The notes below the pieces were generated by a model, which had not been told where the DNA came from, did no database searches, and was given only the letters and a program-made list of their open reading frames with translations. The position numbers and the translations under genes are program-made. From an uncultured Erysipelotrichaceae bacterium (lineage in GTDB: Bacteria; Bacillota_I; Bacilli_A; RFN20; CAG-826), in contig OMWW01000002.1 of assembly GCA_900314865.1 (NCBI GenBank), positions 1-64,000 of the forward strand: a stretch of 64,000 bases of DNA. The letters run 5' to 3'. The stretch's first letter is position 1. Every line of letters starts with the position of its first letter. Shown here in pieces: positions 53,605 through 61,973 of this stretch.

Positions 53605-54618
53605 TTAGAATTTATTCCACTCATCGATTTCCCAGTTAGGATCAACCGAAATATTTAAATCCGCAAATACTTTCAAATCGTATAGACGTTCCGCAACTTT
53701 AGCAATCATTGCCGCATTATCTGTACAGCACCACATTGGAGGAATATTAATTTCTACTCCAAGTTTATTCATCTCCTTGGTCATTTCTTCTCTAAGATAT
53801 GAATTTGCGGAAACACCGCCCGCTAAAATAACTTGTTTAACTTTATGTTCTTTAATCACCTTAATAGTACGGTCAATAACTAGACCAACCGCGACATCTT
53901 GGAATGATTTGCACATATCAGCGACATTAACCTTCTCACCTTTTTGCTCAAGGTTATGAACAAGATTAATTACGTTAGTTTTTAATCCAGAATACGACAG
54001 ATCTAATGTATGTTCGCCTCTAAGAGGGATTGGAAGATCATATGTGTGCTTACCCTCTTTTGCTAACTTATCAATTGGAATTCCTCCAGGATAAGGGAGT
54101 CCAAGAACGCGAGCCACTTTGTCGTAACATTCTCCAATCGCATCATCTCTAGTCTTCGCTAAAATCTCGAAATTTAGATGATCCTTCATTAAGACAAGTT
54201 CTGTATTACCACCACTAACGACAACTGCTAACATTGGGAATTTAAACTCTGATACATACTCATTCGCATATATATGACCTGCTAAATGATGAACAGGGAT
54301 AAGCGGAATGTTGTATAGCATCGCAATTGTTTTAGCGGCTTGTAAGCCTACATGTAAAGCTCCAATTAAGCCTGGACCTCTAGTAATTGCGACTGCATCC
54401 AAATCTTCAAATTTAAGATTAGCCTTTTCCATTGCTTCTTTTATAACAATGGAGATGTTTTCAGCGTGTAATCGACTAGCGATTTCAGGCATCACTCCAC
54501 CGTACTTACGGTGAACATCAATTTGGGTTGAAACAATATTTGATAGGAGGTTGCCATTTTCAATTACAGCAGCAGCGGTTTCATCACAGCTACTTTCAAT
54601 AGCAAGAATTTTTGCCAT
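53605..54618 (-). CDS. tsaD: tRNA N6-threonylcarbamoyladenosine transferase TsaD
   Basis: Catalytic subunit of t6A37 formation on ANN-decoding tRNAs. The ASKHA fold starts with ILAIESSCDETAAAV; metal-binding His are in PVHHLAGHIYANE (about 108-120), followed by VSGGNTELV and ILAGGVSANSYLR. 337 residues is normal. It ends a run tsaE-tsaB-rimI-tsaD with 1-5 base gaps; tsaC is not in the window. Confidence 0.97.
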   Translation of the reverse strand: MAKILAIESSCDETAAAVIENGNLLSNIVSTQIDVHRKYGGVMPEIASRLHAENISIVIKEAMEKANLKFEDLDAVAITRGPGLIGALHVGLQAAKTIAMLYNIPLIPVHHLAGHIYANEYVSEFKFPMLAVVVSGGNTELVLMKDHLNFEILAKTRDDAIGECYDKVARVLGLPYPGGIPIDKLAKEGKHTYDLPIPLRGEHTLDLSYSGLKTNVINLVHNLEQKGEKVNVADMCKSFQDVAVGLVIDRTIKVIKEHKVKQVILAGGVSANSYLREEMTKEMNKLGVEINIPPMWCCTDNAAMIAKVAERLYDLKVFADLNISVDPNWEIDEWNKF

Positions 54619-54619
54619 A

Positions 54620-55093
54620 TTAACCTTTCACCTCCAAAATCATATAAATAGCGTCTTCCCCATTAGAGTAATAGCCCTCTTTTTTATGGGATATCTTAAA
54701 ACCATGTTTCTTATAGAAATTGATGGCCTTTTCATTGCTTTCACGAACTTCAAGAGTAATTGTTTTGACTTTTTTAGCAAAAGCGTCTTTTTTTACTTCA
54801 TTCATTAATTCGCTTCCAACCCCAGAACGTTGAATATCAGGGTGGACTGCAATTTGACATATCGTTCCACTATCAAAGGTGACCCAATAATCAACAAATC
54901 CTACAATTTGTTTAAGTCCTAATGAAGCATTTGAGTATTCGATAACCCAAACATTACTAACTGGGTTTTCTTTCATTTCGTAGACTAAATCTTTTTCCTT
55001 GTAAGGATGAATAAAACAAAGGTTTTCAATTTCCATCACTTGAGGAAGATCTTCTAAAGTCATATCACGGATATTTACATCTAAATATTTCAT
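54620..55093 (-). CDS. rimI: Ribosomal protein N-acetyltransferase RimI family
   Basis: A 157-residue GNAT protein with the acetyl-CoA-binding motif VHPDIQRSGVGSELM (about 83-97) and the C-terminal ESNEKAINFYKKHGF. RimI acetylates ribosomal protein S18 in E. coli; RimI genes between tsaB and tsaD are common in Bacillota. The actual substrate here is unproven. Confidence 0.92.
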   Translation of the reverse strand: MKYLDVNIRDMTLEDLPQVMEIENLCFIHPYKEKDLVYEMKENPVSNVWVIEYSNASLGLKQIVGFVDYWVTFDSGTICQIAVHPDIQRSGVGSELMNEVKKDAFAKKVKTITLEVRESNEKAINFYKKHGFKISHKKEGYYSNGEDAIYMILEVKG

Positions 55094-55095
55094 AT

Positions 55096-55680
55096 TTAAT
55101 CCTTTAGATAAACTGGCTTAACCGCCAAATCATTATCCGCTTTCTTTAAAACTTTCAATAGTGAAATCATTTGCAAACCAACGTTTGTATCTTTGTTTTC
55201 ATATCCTAAATATCTTGCATCCCCACAAATAGAGTAATCTGGGTGAGAGGAAATATATTCTTTAACTTCATCATTAGTTTTAATAGTATCTTCAATAATG
55301 ATTTCATTCCCTTTATACACACCAAAATATGAACGATTGCTTCTAGCGTTAATCAAACATATTGATGGCTTATCATCATCCTTAAGTATTCTTAAAGAAC
55401 TCACTGGATATATTGGTTTTTCTAAACATAAAGATGCAACTTTAGCGATTGTTAACGCAATACGTACACCTGTGTAACTACCAGGGCCAATCGCACAGAT
55501 AATCTTATCAATATCTTCACGTTTTACATGTATGGAGTTAAGTATTTTATCAATTTCAGGAATCATGTGTTCGCTTTGCCTTTGCCAAGCTTCATATGCA
55601 GTAAACGCAACTAATTGACCCTCTTTTTCTAACCCTACTGCTAAAGAGGTATTTGAACTATCAAGTAATAATGAATACAT
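55096..55680 (-). CDS. tsaB: t6A synthesis dimerisation partner TsaB
   Basis: Binds TsaD and TsaE in the t6A complex; an inactive ASKHA paralog. The ATG at 55680 gives the family start SLLLDSSNTSLAVGL and follows the tsaE stop directly; an ATG at 55725 would add residues within tsaE. It has the family GPGSYTGVRIALTIAKV motif (about 70-86). 194 residues, near the usual 210-230. Confidence 0.95.
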   Translation of the reverse strand: MYSLLLDSSNTSLAVGLEKEGQLVAFTAYEAWQRQSEHMIPEIDKILNSIHVKREDIDKIICAIGPGSYTGVRIALTIAKVASLCLEKPIYPVSSLRILKDDDKPSICLINARSNRSYFGVYKGNEIIIEDTIKTNDEVKEYISSHPDYSICGDARYLGYENKDTNVGLQMISLLKVLKKADNDLAVKPVYLKD

Positions 55681-55681
55681 A

Positions 55682-56131
55682 TTATTCCAAAGCCTCCACC
55701 AAAGATTCATCTTTAGAATAGACATCTATTTTTCTTGATGTTTCGCCAGTGGAAGTAATCTCAATCCATAAGGCATTATCAGGAAGAAGTTTTTCAATAT
55801 ATAAAGGCCACTCAATCATGGTGATACCTGTTTCATATCCGATATATTCATCTAATCCAATGTCAGTGTTAATATCCGCTAAACGGTAAGCGTCAATATG
55901 AATAAGTGGTCGATCACCTTTAAGATACAACTTCATAATATTGAAAGTAGGGGATTGCACTACTTCATTAATGTTTAATCCTCTAGCAACGCTTCTAACT
56001 AAAGTTGTTTTCCCCGCGCCTAAATCACCCACTAAAGCAATAACAGTGCCATTAGGAACTTTGGAGGCTAATTTAAGTCCAAATTCATGCATTTGCTCGC
56101 AAGAAAAAATGTCGAAAATATAGTGTTTCAT
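55682..56131 (-). CDS. tsaE: t6A synthesis ATPase TsaE
   Basis: ATPase that drives the TsaBD cycle. Walker A GDLGAGKTTLV (about 35-45), then SPTFNIMKLY and HIDAYRL motifs; 149 residues as expected. It begins 5 bases after the DUF402 gene. Confidence 0.96.
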   Translation of the reverse strand: MKHYIFDIFSCEQMHEFGLKLASKVPNGTVIALVGDLGAGKTTLVRSVARGLNINEVVQSPTFNIMKLYLKGDRPLIHIDAYRLADINTDIGLDEYIGYETGITMIEWPLYIEKLLPDNALWIEITSTGETSRKIDVYSKDESLVEALE

Positions 56132-56136
56132 TAAAT

Positions 56137-56673
56137 CTATTTATCCTTGTTTGATAGTAATTCTAAAAATTTGTCATAGTATTTTTTGATGCGATTATCA
56201 TCAAAAGGCCATTCGTTGTTTTTCATTCTCTTAACGATATCGTTAGTTTGATATTTAAGAACAACATCAAGGTCATCACTATAAGAATATAATTTCTTAT
56301 GTCTTAAGTACTCTTTTTCATCAAGAATACGAATATCTCCATTTGGAAATAGCTTCGCATCTAAATCATAATCAATGTATTTGATCATTTTGTTATTAAT
56401 TAAGGCAGGGGATGCAATGTTACAATAGTAACATATACCATCTTCTTTAAGCATGCAGATGACATTCCACCATTCTTTTTTGGAAAAGATTGTAACAGCA
56501 GGTTCTTTAGTAAACCATCTACGTCCATTATTTTCCACGACCTTGGCTTTCTTAGTAGCAATAACAATATAATCATCATTATTTGCCAATACTAAACCAC
56601 GGTCCCAACAACGATGCAAAGAACCGTCATGTTTGTAGCATTGAATAGCAAGCCAATGTCCGAATAAACTCAT
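56137..56673 (-). CDS. DUF402 nucleoside tri-/diphosphatase-like protein (178 aa)
   Basis: Matches the DUF402/YgaC family, members of which hydrolyse nucleoside tri- and diphosphates (Ntdp) in staphylococci. Family marks are the N-terminal HDGSLHR.W, CYYCNIASPA (about 88-97) and IDYDLDAKLFPNGDI.ILDEKE (about 105-125) with conserved acidic residues for metal. Three bases separate it from the upstream membrane gene. It is the second gene of the t6A operon; the grouping may be incidental. Confidence 0.85.
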   Translation of the reverse strand: MSLFGHWLAIQCYKHDGSLHRCWDRGLVLANNDDYIVIATKKAKVVENNGRRWFTKEPAVTIFSKKEWWNVICMLKEDGICYYCNIASPALINNKMIKYIDYDLDAKLFPNGDIRILDEKEYLRHKKLYSYSDDLDVVLKYQTNDIVKRMKNNEWPFDDNRIKKYYDKFLELLSNKDK

Positions 56674-56676
56674 AAA

Positions 56677-57678
56677 TTATCCTAAAAGAATCTCACACAT
56701 ATCCGCCATATTCTTTTTTAGTTGATTGTAACTACCAATTTGAATTGGTTTATCAAAAGGAATAGCGACAATTGAATCGTCATAAGACATATAAACTGAA
56801 GTATGTCCAGCCCATAAAACGATATTAACGTTTAATAAAGCATTATTACATTCAATAGATTTAAGATTATTGATAAAGTCTTTACCTAAATCTCTTTCAA
56901 AATTAGCACCTTCTTTACCATAAATGGTAAATCTATTTTGTTCTAAAAGGACTACTAAGTCGTCAATATCATTTGGCTTATCAGTTTCATTTGATCCTTT
57001 GATATTGATCACATATCTATCTTCAAAATGAAGTTTATTTTCTACTCTAAGATATTTACCAACAAAGATGACGTTCTTAGTTCTCTTTTTTGCACCTTGA
57101 GTGTATAAAGCAAGTTCGCCACATTCCACTTCTTTTTCTTTATAGGTGAAAGTAACGATATTTCTACTAGCAGTATCAATGACGTCTTTATAACATCTAT
57201 CAGTTAAAACATCCCCGATGGCGTATCTCTTTTCAAAAAAGAGTTTCTTGTCATGCATATCTTTGTGGGAAAAGACAAATGCATCGCTTTGTTCCAAAAA
57301 GAAACGAATATATTTCTTTGTAGTATTTGGGAATAAATTCCTTGTCAAAATATAGTGAACAATGAGGAATAAAAGAACTGCGCCAATAGCAACACCACCA
57401 GCGATTGTGCCCCATGATTTAGTATTTTCATTAACCATTAAAATCATAGACGCTATAAATATAGCAACTGTAATAACCATAATGATGTTGTTTCTAGTTT
57501 TAGCTTTTCTATAAGTAACAAAAATATTGTTTCTTTCTCTTTCAACTAATTGTTCAAAAGGAAGATCTTCTTCTGATTTTTTAACATCAATAACATCTAA
57601 ACTTTTATTTAATTTTTCTAAGTCTTCTTCTGGAGAAACGACCTTTTCTTCTTCAACTATTTTCTCTTTCTTTTTCAT
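56677..57678 (-). CDS. Two-helix membrane protein of unknown function (333 aa)
   Basis: The ATG at 57678 has AAGGAG 9 bases upstream; a frame from 57708 would start upstream of that site. A Lys/Glu-rich N-terminus (about 1-60) is followed by two helices (about 62-82 and 88-108) and a ~220-residue soluble domain with alternating beta and charged segments. The outline recalls DUF3137-type proteins, uncertainly. It heads the transcript leading to DUF402 and tsaEB-rimI-tsaD; a possible -10 TATGAT lies about 20 bases before the ribosome site. Confidence 0.75.
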   Translation of the reverse strand: MKKKEKIVEEEKVVSPEEDLEKLNKSLDVIDVKKSEEDLPFEQLVERERNNIFVTYRKAKTRNNIIMVITVAIFIASMILMVNENTKSWGTIAGGVAIGAVLLFLIVHYILTRNLFPNTTKKYIRFFLEQSDAFVFSHKDMHDKKLFFEKRYAIGDVLTDRCYKDVIDTASRNIVTFTYKEKEVECGELALYTQGAKKRTKNVIFVGKYLRVENKLHFEDRYVINIKGSNETDKPNDIDDLVVLLEQNRFTIYGKEGANFERDLGKDFINNLKSIECNNALLNVNIVLWAGHTSVYMSYDDSIVAIPFDKPIQIGSYNQLKKNMADMCEILLG

Positions 57679-57765
57679 GTGTTTCTTCTCCTTAGCGATA
57701 TCAATCATAACATAAATGCCTCATGAATGAGAGCAATTTATGTAACTTTATATATAAGATTGTCT

Positions 57766-57794
57766 TTGAATATGAATTGAAGTAGATTTATAAT
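57766..57794 (+). promoter_or_regulatory. Promoter of the thiT transcript
   Basis: TTGAAT (57766-57771), exactly 17 bases, TATAAT (57789-57794). The start of transcription would fall just before the riboswitch. Confidence 0.8.
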
Positions 57795-57800
57795 CATTTT

Positions 57801-57882
57801 TGGGAGCTGAGTAAACTCGGCTGAGAGGATTGTTGTGAACAGTCGACCATACCTGATCTAGGTAATTCTAGCGGAGGGAGTT
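57801..57882 (+). promoter_or_regulatory. TPP riboswitch (THI element)
   Basis: The conserved blocks are present in order: GGGAGCTGAG, GGCTGAGAGG (57819-57828), ACCTGATCTAGGTAATTCTA (57851-57870) and GCGGAGGGA. They form the P2-P3 and P4-P5 arms of the thi-box that binds thiamine pyrophosphate. Followed by an intrinsic terminator, it should switch thiT off when TPP is plentiful. Confidence 0.96.
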
Positions 57883-57896
57883 TTTTAAATAAGACC

Positions 57897-57919
57897 TCTC
57901 TGCTTGTGCAGAGTTTTTT
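57897..57919 (+). terminator. Riboswitch attenuator terminator
   Basis: CTCTGC (57898-57903) pairs with GCAGAG (57908-57913) and is followed by TTTTTT, 16 bases before the thiT ATG. The riboswitch probably toggles this hairpin. Confidence 0.88.
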
Positions 57920-57934
57920 ATTTAGGAGATAGTT

Positions 57935-59023
57935 ATGTACAAAAGTTCAGGATTAATCAAAACAATTGTAGAAGTGGCTTTATTTGCCGCTTTAGGATTT
58001 GTGTTTGACGAATTACAAGGTGTTCTTTTAAAAGGTGTTTTCATTGCCGGTGGTTCAATTGGATTTGCAATGATTGCAGTAGTTGTTGTCTCATTTAGAA
58101 GGGGCCCAATAGCAGGAATTGCTACTGGCTTAATAATGGGTTTATTAGACCTTTCTACGGGTCCATATATTTTAAATTTCTGGCAAGTATTATTTGATTA
58201 CATTTTCCCATATTGTTTTGTAGCACTATGTTGTTTGTTTGTTCCATGGTTCAACAAAGTTGAATCTAAGAAAAAAAGAACATGGATTTTAGTTCTTGCA
58301 GTAGTTATAGGAGGATTAGGAAAATTCCTATCACACTACTTGTCTGGAGTGTTGTTCTTCACTGATCAAAGTGGATTTGCTTTTAACTTAACCAATACCG
58401 CTCCATGGTTATATAGCTTAATCTATAACATTGCTTATATGGGGCCATGTATTGTTTTAACTGCTGCATTAGCTGCTGTTATTAATTTACGTGTTCCAAG
58501 AGTGTTCGAAAAACAAAATATCAAAGAAATAGTAGAACCAGATAAGCAAGTTAAAGCATTTGATTACGTATTAAAACCTGCAGTTATGGCTGTGGGAATC
58601 ACAATGTTTGTCTACTTCTTAATTAAATACATTAGAAGCTATGAAAGCTATGAAGATTATTATAATGGAAATATAGTTTATGGAGCAGAATTTAACCCAG
58701 ATTATTTGATGCTTTATATCACTGGTGCTTTATTAGTATTATTTACCACCATTAGCATAATAAGCGCCATTATTAATAAAAGGAATAATAGGTTAATTAT
58801 CATAGTATACGCTGCTATATCATTTGATAATATTGTATATGCGCTTGCTAAAATCAGCAGATTATGCGCTGCAAAGAAGGCTGCTAAGTATACAGTACCT
58901 CAACATCTAGAGGTTTTAGAACCATATTGGAAATGGTTCTTTGTTGCTTTGGCGTTCACTGTATTATTTGTTGTTATATATCTATTAATTAAAGAAAAAG
59001 CCTCCAAAAAGGAAGCTGAATAA
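57935..59023 (+). CDS. thiT: Thiamine transporter ThiT with extra C-terminal membrane domain
   Basis: The first ~195 residues match ThiT, the thiamine-binding S-component of ECF transporters: an early VEVALFAALGF helix, FRRGPIAGIATGLIMGLLD (about 55-73), YILNFWQVLFDYIFPY (about 78-93) and a GKFLSHYLSGVLFF helix (about 130-143). ThiT is normally about 180-200 residues. Here a linker and ~165 further residues with about four more helices follow, ending in a Lys-rich tail. AGGAG precedes the ATG; transcription is under the TPP riboswitch. The ECF energising module is not in the window. Confidence 0.9.
   Translation: MYKSSGLIKTIVEVALFAALGFVFDELQGVLLKGVFIAGGSIGFAMIAVVVVSFRRGPIAGIATGLIMGLLDLSTGPYILNFWQVLFDYIFPYCFVALCCLFVPWFNKVESKKKRTWILVLAVVIGGLGKFLSHYLSGVLFFTDQSGFAFNLTNTAPWLYSLIYNIAYMGPCIVLTAALAAVINLRVPRVFEKQNIKEIVEPDKQVKAFDYVLKPAVMAVGITMFVYFLIKYIRSYESYEDYYNGNIVYGAEFNPDYLMLYITGALLVLFTTISIISAIINKRNNRLIIIVYAAISFDNIVYALAKISRLCAAKKAAKYTVPQHLEVLEPYWKWFFVALAFTVLFVVIYLLIKEKASKKEAE
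58991..59017 (-). terminator. Terminator of ung, inside thiT
   Basis: AGCTTCC pairs with GGAGGCT (59011-59017 with 58999-59005, one wobble) around TTTTT, then TTTTCTTT on the minus strand. It lies in the last codons of the convergent thiT gene; ung stops at 59024. Confidence 0.7.
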
Positions 59024-59686
59024 TTAGTAATTTTTTATCCATTGAATCGGTTTTACACCATTTTTGACGAGAAATTCATTCGTTTTTGTGAAGATTCCGG
59101 TATTAAACCAACCACCTTGGTTAGCTGCAAGCGGACTTGGATGTGCTGCCGTAAGCACAAGGTGTTTTTTATTGGTTAAAAGTGGTTGAAGCCTTTTTGC
59201 AGGACCTCCCCAAAGTAGAAATACAATAGGTTGATCCAAATCATTTAAAACTTTTATGATATCAGTCGAAAATTCTTTGTATTCAGGAATGTTATGTGAC
59301 ATTGGAAGATGCTCTCTGACTGTCAAAATAGTATTTAAAAGTAATACTCCTTGTCTTGCAAGATAGGTTAAATCACCACTCTTATTAAAAATCACTGTTT
59401 TATATTCGTTTTCAATCTCTTTATAGATGTTAATTAGACTAGGTGGAGTCTTCACATCATCAGGTACAGAAAACGCCAAACCAACTGCCTGGCCTTTTTC
59501 GTGATATGGGTCTTGTCCAAAGATAACAACTTTAACATTTTCTAATGGAGTAAGTTTAAAAGCATTAAACATATTTTTTCTCTCAGGATAAATTGTGTGG
59601 CTTTTATACTCTTCATCCAAAAAATTAGATAGTCTATCGCTATAATCTTTTGTTTTGATTGTTTCAAATACTTCTTCCCAAGTCAT
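59024..59686 (-). CDS. ung: Uracil-DNA glycosylase
   Basis: Removes uracil from DNA. Family 1 signatures: GQDPYHEKGQA (catalytic Asp, about 62-72), a VLLLNTILTVREH segment (about 120-132) and HPSPLAANQGGW (about 184-195). The ATG at 59686 with AAAGGTAATT upstream gives MTWEEVF; an earlier ATG (59767) would run through the promoter of the divergent glycosyltransferase. 220 residues is standard. Confidence 0.96.
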   Translation of the reverse strand: MTWEEVFETIKTKDYSDRLSNFLDEEYKSHTIYPERKNMFNAFKLTPLENVKVVIFGQDPYHEKGQAVGLAFSVPDDVKTPPSLINIYKEIENEYKTVIFNKSGDLTYLARQGVLLLNTILTVREHLPMSHNIPEYKEFSTDIIKVLNDLDQPIVFLLWGGPAKRLQPLLTNKKHLVLTAAHPSPLAANQGGWFNTGIFTKTNEFLVKNGVKPIQWIKNY

Positions 59687-59728
59687 AATTACCTTTAATA
59701 TTTTACTATAAAAGTAAAAACAGGATAG

Positions 59729-59740
59729 TATAATATCAAT
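59729..59740 (+). promoter_or_regulatory. -10 box six bases before GT4 ATG
   Basis: TATAAT (59729-59734), six bases, then ATG at 59741; no ribosome site. Same layout as at 28152 and 34284. Confidence 0.6.
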
Positions 59741-60829
59741 ATGCGAGTCCTGATTATATTTAATCATCCAGCCCCATATAAGGTTAAAGCGTTTAACGAA
59801 TTATCGAAGCTTTGTGACTTAACAGTGTTATTTGAAAGAACCAAAGCCAAAGATAGACCAGATTCTTTTTATTATGAAAACCACTACGACTTTAAAACAA
59901 TATTTTTAAAAAGTGGATACGTTGGTAACGAAGGCACTGTTTCTAATAAAGTAAGGAAATATATCAAAGAACATCATTCCGAATACGACCTTATTGTAAT
60001 GAACGGTTATTCTCATCTTGCAGAAATAAAAGCTATTCGTTATATGAGAAAACATAACATTAAATATGGCCTTTTGATAAATGGTGGCGTTATCAAAAAG
60101 GATTCTTCTATAAAAAGAAAAATCAAATCTTCTCTTATAAGAAGTGCAAGTTACTATTTATCACCTTCTAAATATGCGGACAAATATCTTGAATACTATG
60201 GAGCGGATTCCACCAAAATATATAATTATCTTTATTCAAATTTCTCTAAGGATGAAATCCTTAATCAGCCAATAACAGATAAAGCAATATTTAGAAGAAT
60301 GTTTAATTTACCATTAGACAAAAAAATCTTTATTAACGCTGCCCAATTTATTGATCGCAAAAATAATCTTCAACTTATCTCTTTATTTAAAGATAGGGAA
60401 GATGTTCTTTTATTGGTGGGTAATGGTCCAGAGTTACCAAAATACAGTTCTTTTATTAAAGAAAACAAGATGAATAACGTTATTATTATGCCTTTCTTAA
60501 AGAAAGACAGACTCTTTGATTTGTTCAAAGGTTGTAACTTCTACATTACTTTAAGCAAAGAAGATATATTTGGACATACCACGCTTGAAGCTTTTGCAAA
60601 CGGCTTGCCTGTTATCTCATCGAATAATGTTGTTAGTTCCCTTGAATATATCAAAGATGGGTATAACGGTTTCTTGGTTGATATAAATAAAAATGAAGAC
60701 ATTATTAACGCCATGGATAAGATTAATGATTTAATGGCGAAAAACGCGATAGAAAGCGCTAAAAACAATACGTTTGAAAATAGCGCTAAAACTATATACG
60801 ACATATTGGAGAAAGCTTATGAAAAATAA
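59741..60829 (+). CDS. GT4-family glycosyltransferase (362 aa)
   Basis: A GT-B transferase with the GT4 C-terminal motif EDIFGHTTLEAFANGLPVISSN (about 280-301) containing the E-x7-E nucleotide-sugar site and an INAAQFIDRKN start to the second domain (about 198-208). Sugar and linkage cannot be told. It starts the plus-strand surface-glycan genes and overlaps the next gene by 11 bases. Confidence 0.9.
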   Translation: MRVLIIFNHPAPYKVKAFNELSKLCDLTVLFERTKAKDRPDSFYYENHYDFKTIFLKSGYVGNEGTVSNKVRKYIKEHHSEYDLIVMNGYSHLAEIKAIRYMRKHNIKYGLLINGGVIKKDSSIKRKIKSSLIRSASYYLSPSKYADKYLEYYGADSTKIYNYLYSNFSKDEILNQPITDKAIFRRMFNLPLDKKIFINAAQFIDRKNNLQLISLFKDREDVLLLVGNGPELPKYSSFIKENKMNNVIIMPFLKKDRLFDLFKGCNFYITLSKEDIFGHTTLEAFANGLPVISSNNVVSSLEYIKDGYNGFLVDINKNEDIINAMDKINDLMAKNAIESAKNNTFENSAKTIYDILEKAYEK

Positions 60830-61973
60830 ATACATCTATTTTACCAGTGCAATGGATGAAAAATCCTTTGAAGATTATTTGAAAGATTGGCGTGTATCAC
60901 CAAATTTATCAAACCAAAATTTTCATAATAAACTCATCCACTCTTTAGCGTTATCGCATGATATCGACGTCATATCAATTAGATCAATAAACAAAAACTT
61001 CAAACATAAATCTTTAGAGGCAAAGATTGTTAAAGAAGATAATATTTTTTGGAAATACACTTATGTCACCACTAACAAGATAAAAAAATACTTAAAATTG
61101 TTTAAATGGATCAAACAAATATCCATGCATGATAGTGAAATTGTTTTTGTTGATGTTTTAAATCTTTCTTTATTAAAGAACGCCACTAAATACGCTAAAA
61201 AATATAAAAAGAAGATTATTGGCGTAGTTACAGATTCTCCAAACAATATCTCATTCTTAACAAAGAGATATCGTAAAGCATTGTTAAAATATGGACAGTT
61301 ATTAGACGGCTATATAGTTATGACTGATAGACTCGGTGATTTATATAACATTAAAAACAAACCAATCACCAAAATCGATGGGGTCAGTGAACTCAAGGTC
61401 GAATATTTACCAAAAGAAATAGAAGGAAGATACATTTACTTTGGTGGATCATTGATGCCCGAATATGGAGTTTATAATCTCATTGAAGCTTTTAAAAAGA
61501 TTAATGACCCAACATTGAAACTTGTTTTATGCGGACACCATGTCGATATGAAACAACTTCATAAGGCAATTAAAAACTGTCCAAACATTATTTATAAAGG
61601 ACCAGTAGCCTACAAAGAGAATCTTTCATTAGAAAAACATTCAATTCTCGCAGTTAATCCACGTCCAATCAATGATAAAATTGACGATTATTCAATTCCA
61701 AGTAAAACCATTGAATTCCTCGCAAATGGTGTTTTGACTGTTACAGTTAATAATATATTATTAAAAGATCATTATGGACCATGTATTGTTTGGGCTGAAA
61801 CTGGTGAAGTTGACGACTTAGTGGACGCCATCAATAAGGCATTATCAATGACAAAAATAGAAAGAGAAATGATAACCTTATTAGGCAAAAATAAAGCGAT
61901 GCAGTATACATCGCAAGAGAACGTCAACAAACAAATCGATAGCGAATTACTTAGTAAAATCTCTCTCGATTGA
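60819..61973 (+). CDS. GT4-like glycosyltransferase (384 aa)
   Basis: The ATG at 60819 with GGAGAAAG upstream lies inside the preceding gene's 3' end. The N-terminal half has VVTDSPN-type Rossmann sequence; the C-terminal half has IYFGGSLMPEYGVYNLIEAF (about 200-220) and NPRPINDK...SIPSKTIEFLANGVLTV (about 280-308), the donor site of GT4 enzymes. It ends in TGA. The last 27 bases overlap the convergent glycosyltransferase gene. Confidence 0.85.
   Translation: MKNKYIYFTSAMDEKSFEDYLKDWRVSPNLSNQNFHNKLIHSLALSHDIDVISIRSINKNFKHKSLEAKIVKEDNIFWKYTYVTTNKIKKYLKLFKWIKQISMHDSEIVFVDVLNLSLLKNATKYAKKYKKKIIGVVTDSPNNISFLTKRYRKALLKYGQLLDGYIVMTDRLGDLYNIKNKPITKIDGVSELKVEYLPKEIEGRYIYFGGSLMPEYGVYNLIEAFKKINDPTLKLVLCGHHVDMKQLHKAIKNCPNIIYKGPVAYKENLSLEKHSILAVNPRPINDKIDDYSIPSKTIEFLANGVLTVTVNNILLKDHYGPCIVWAETGEVDDLVDAINKALSMTKIEREMITLLGKNKAMQYTSQENVNKQIDSELLSKISLD
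61886..61914 (-). terminator. Terminator of the minus-strand glycosyltransferase, inside the opposite gene
   Basis: On the minus strand GCGATG (61909-61914) pairs with CATCGC (61896-61901), loop 7, followed by TTTATTTTTG. It is about 35 bases past the stop at 61947 and within the plus-strand gene. Confidence 0.75.
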
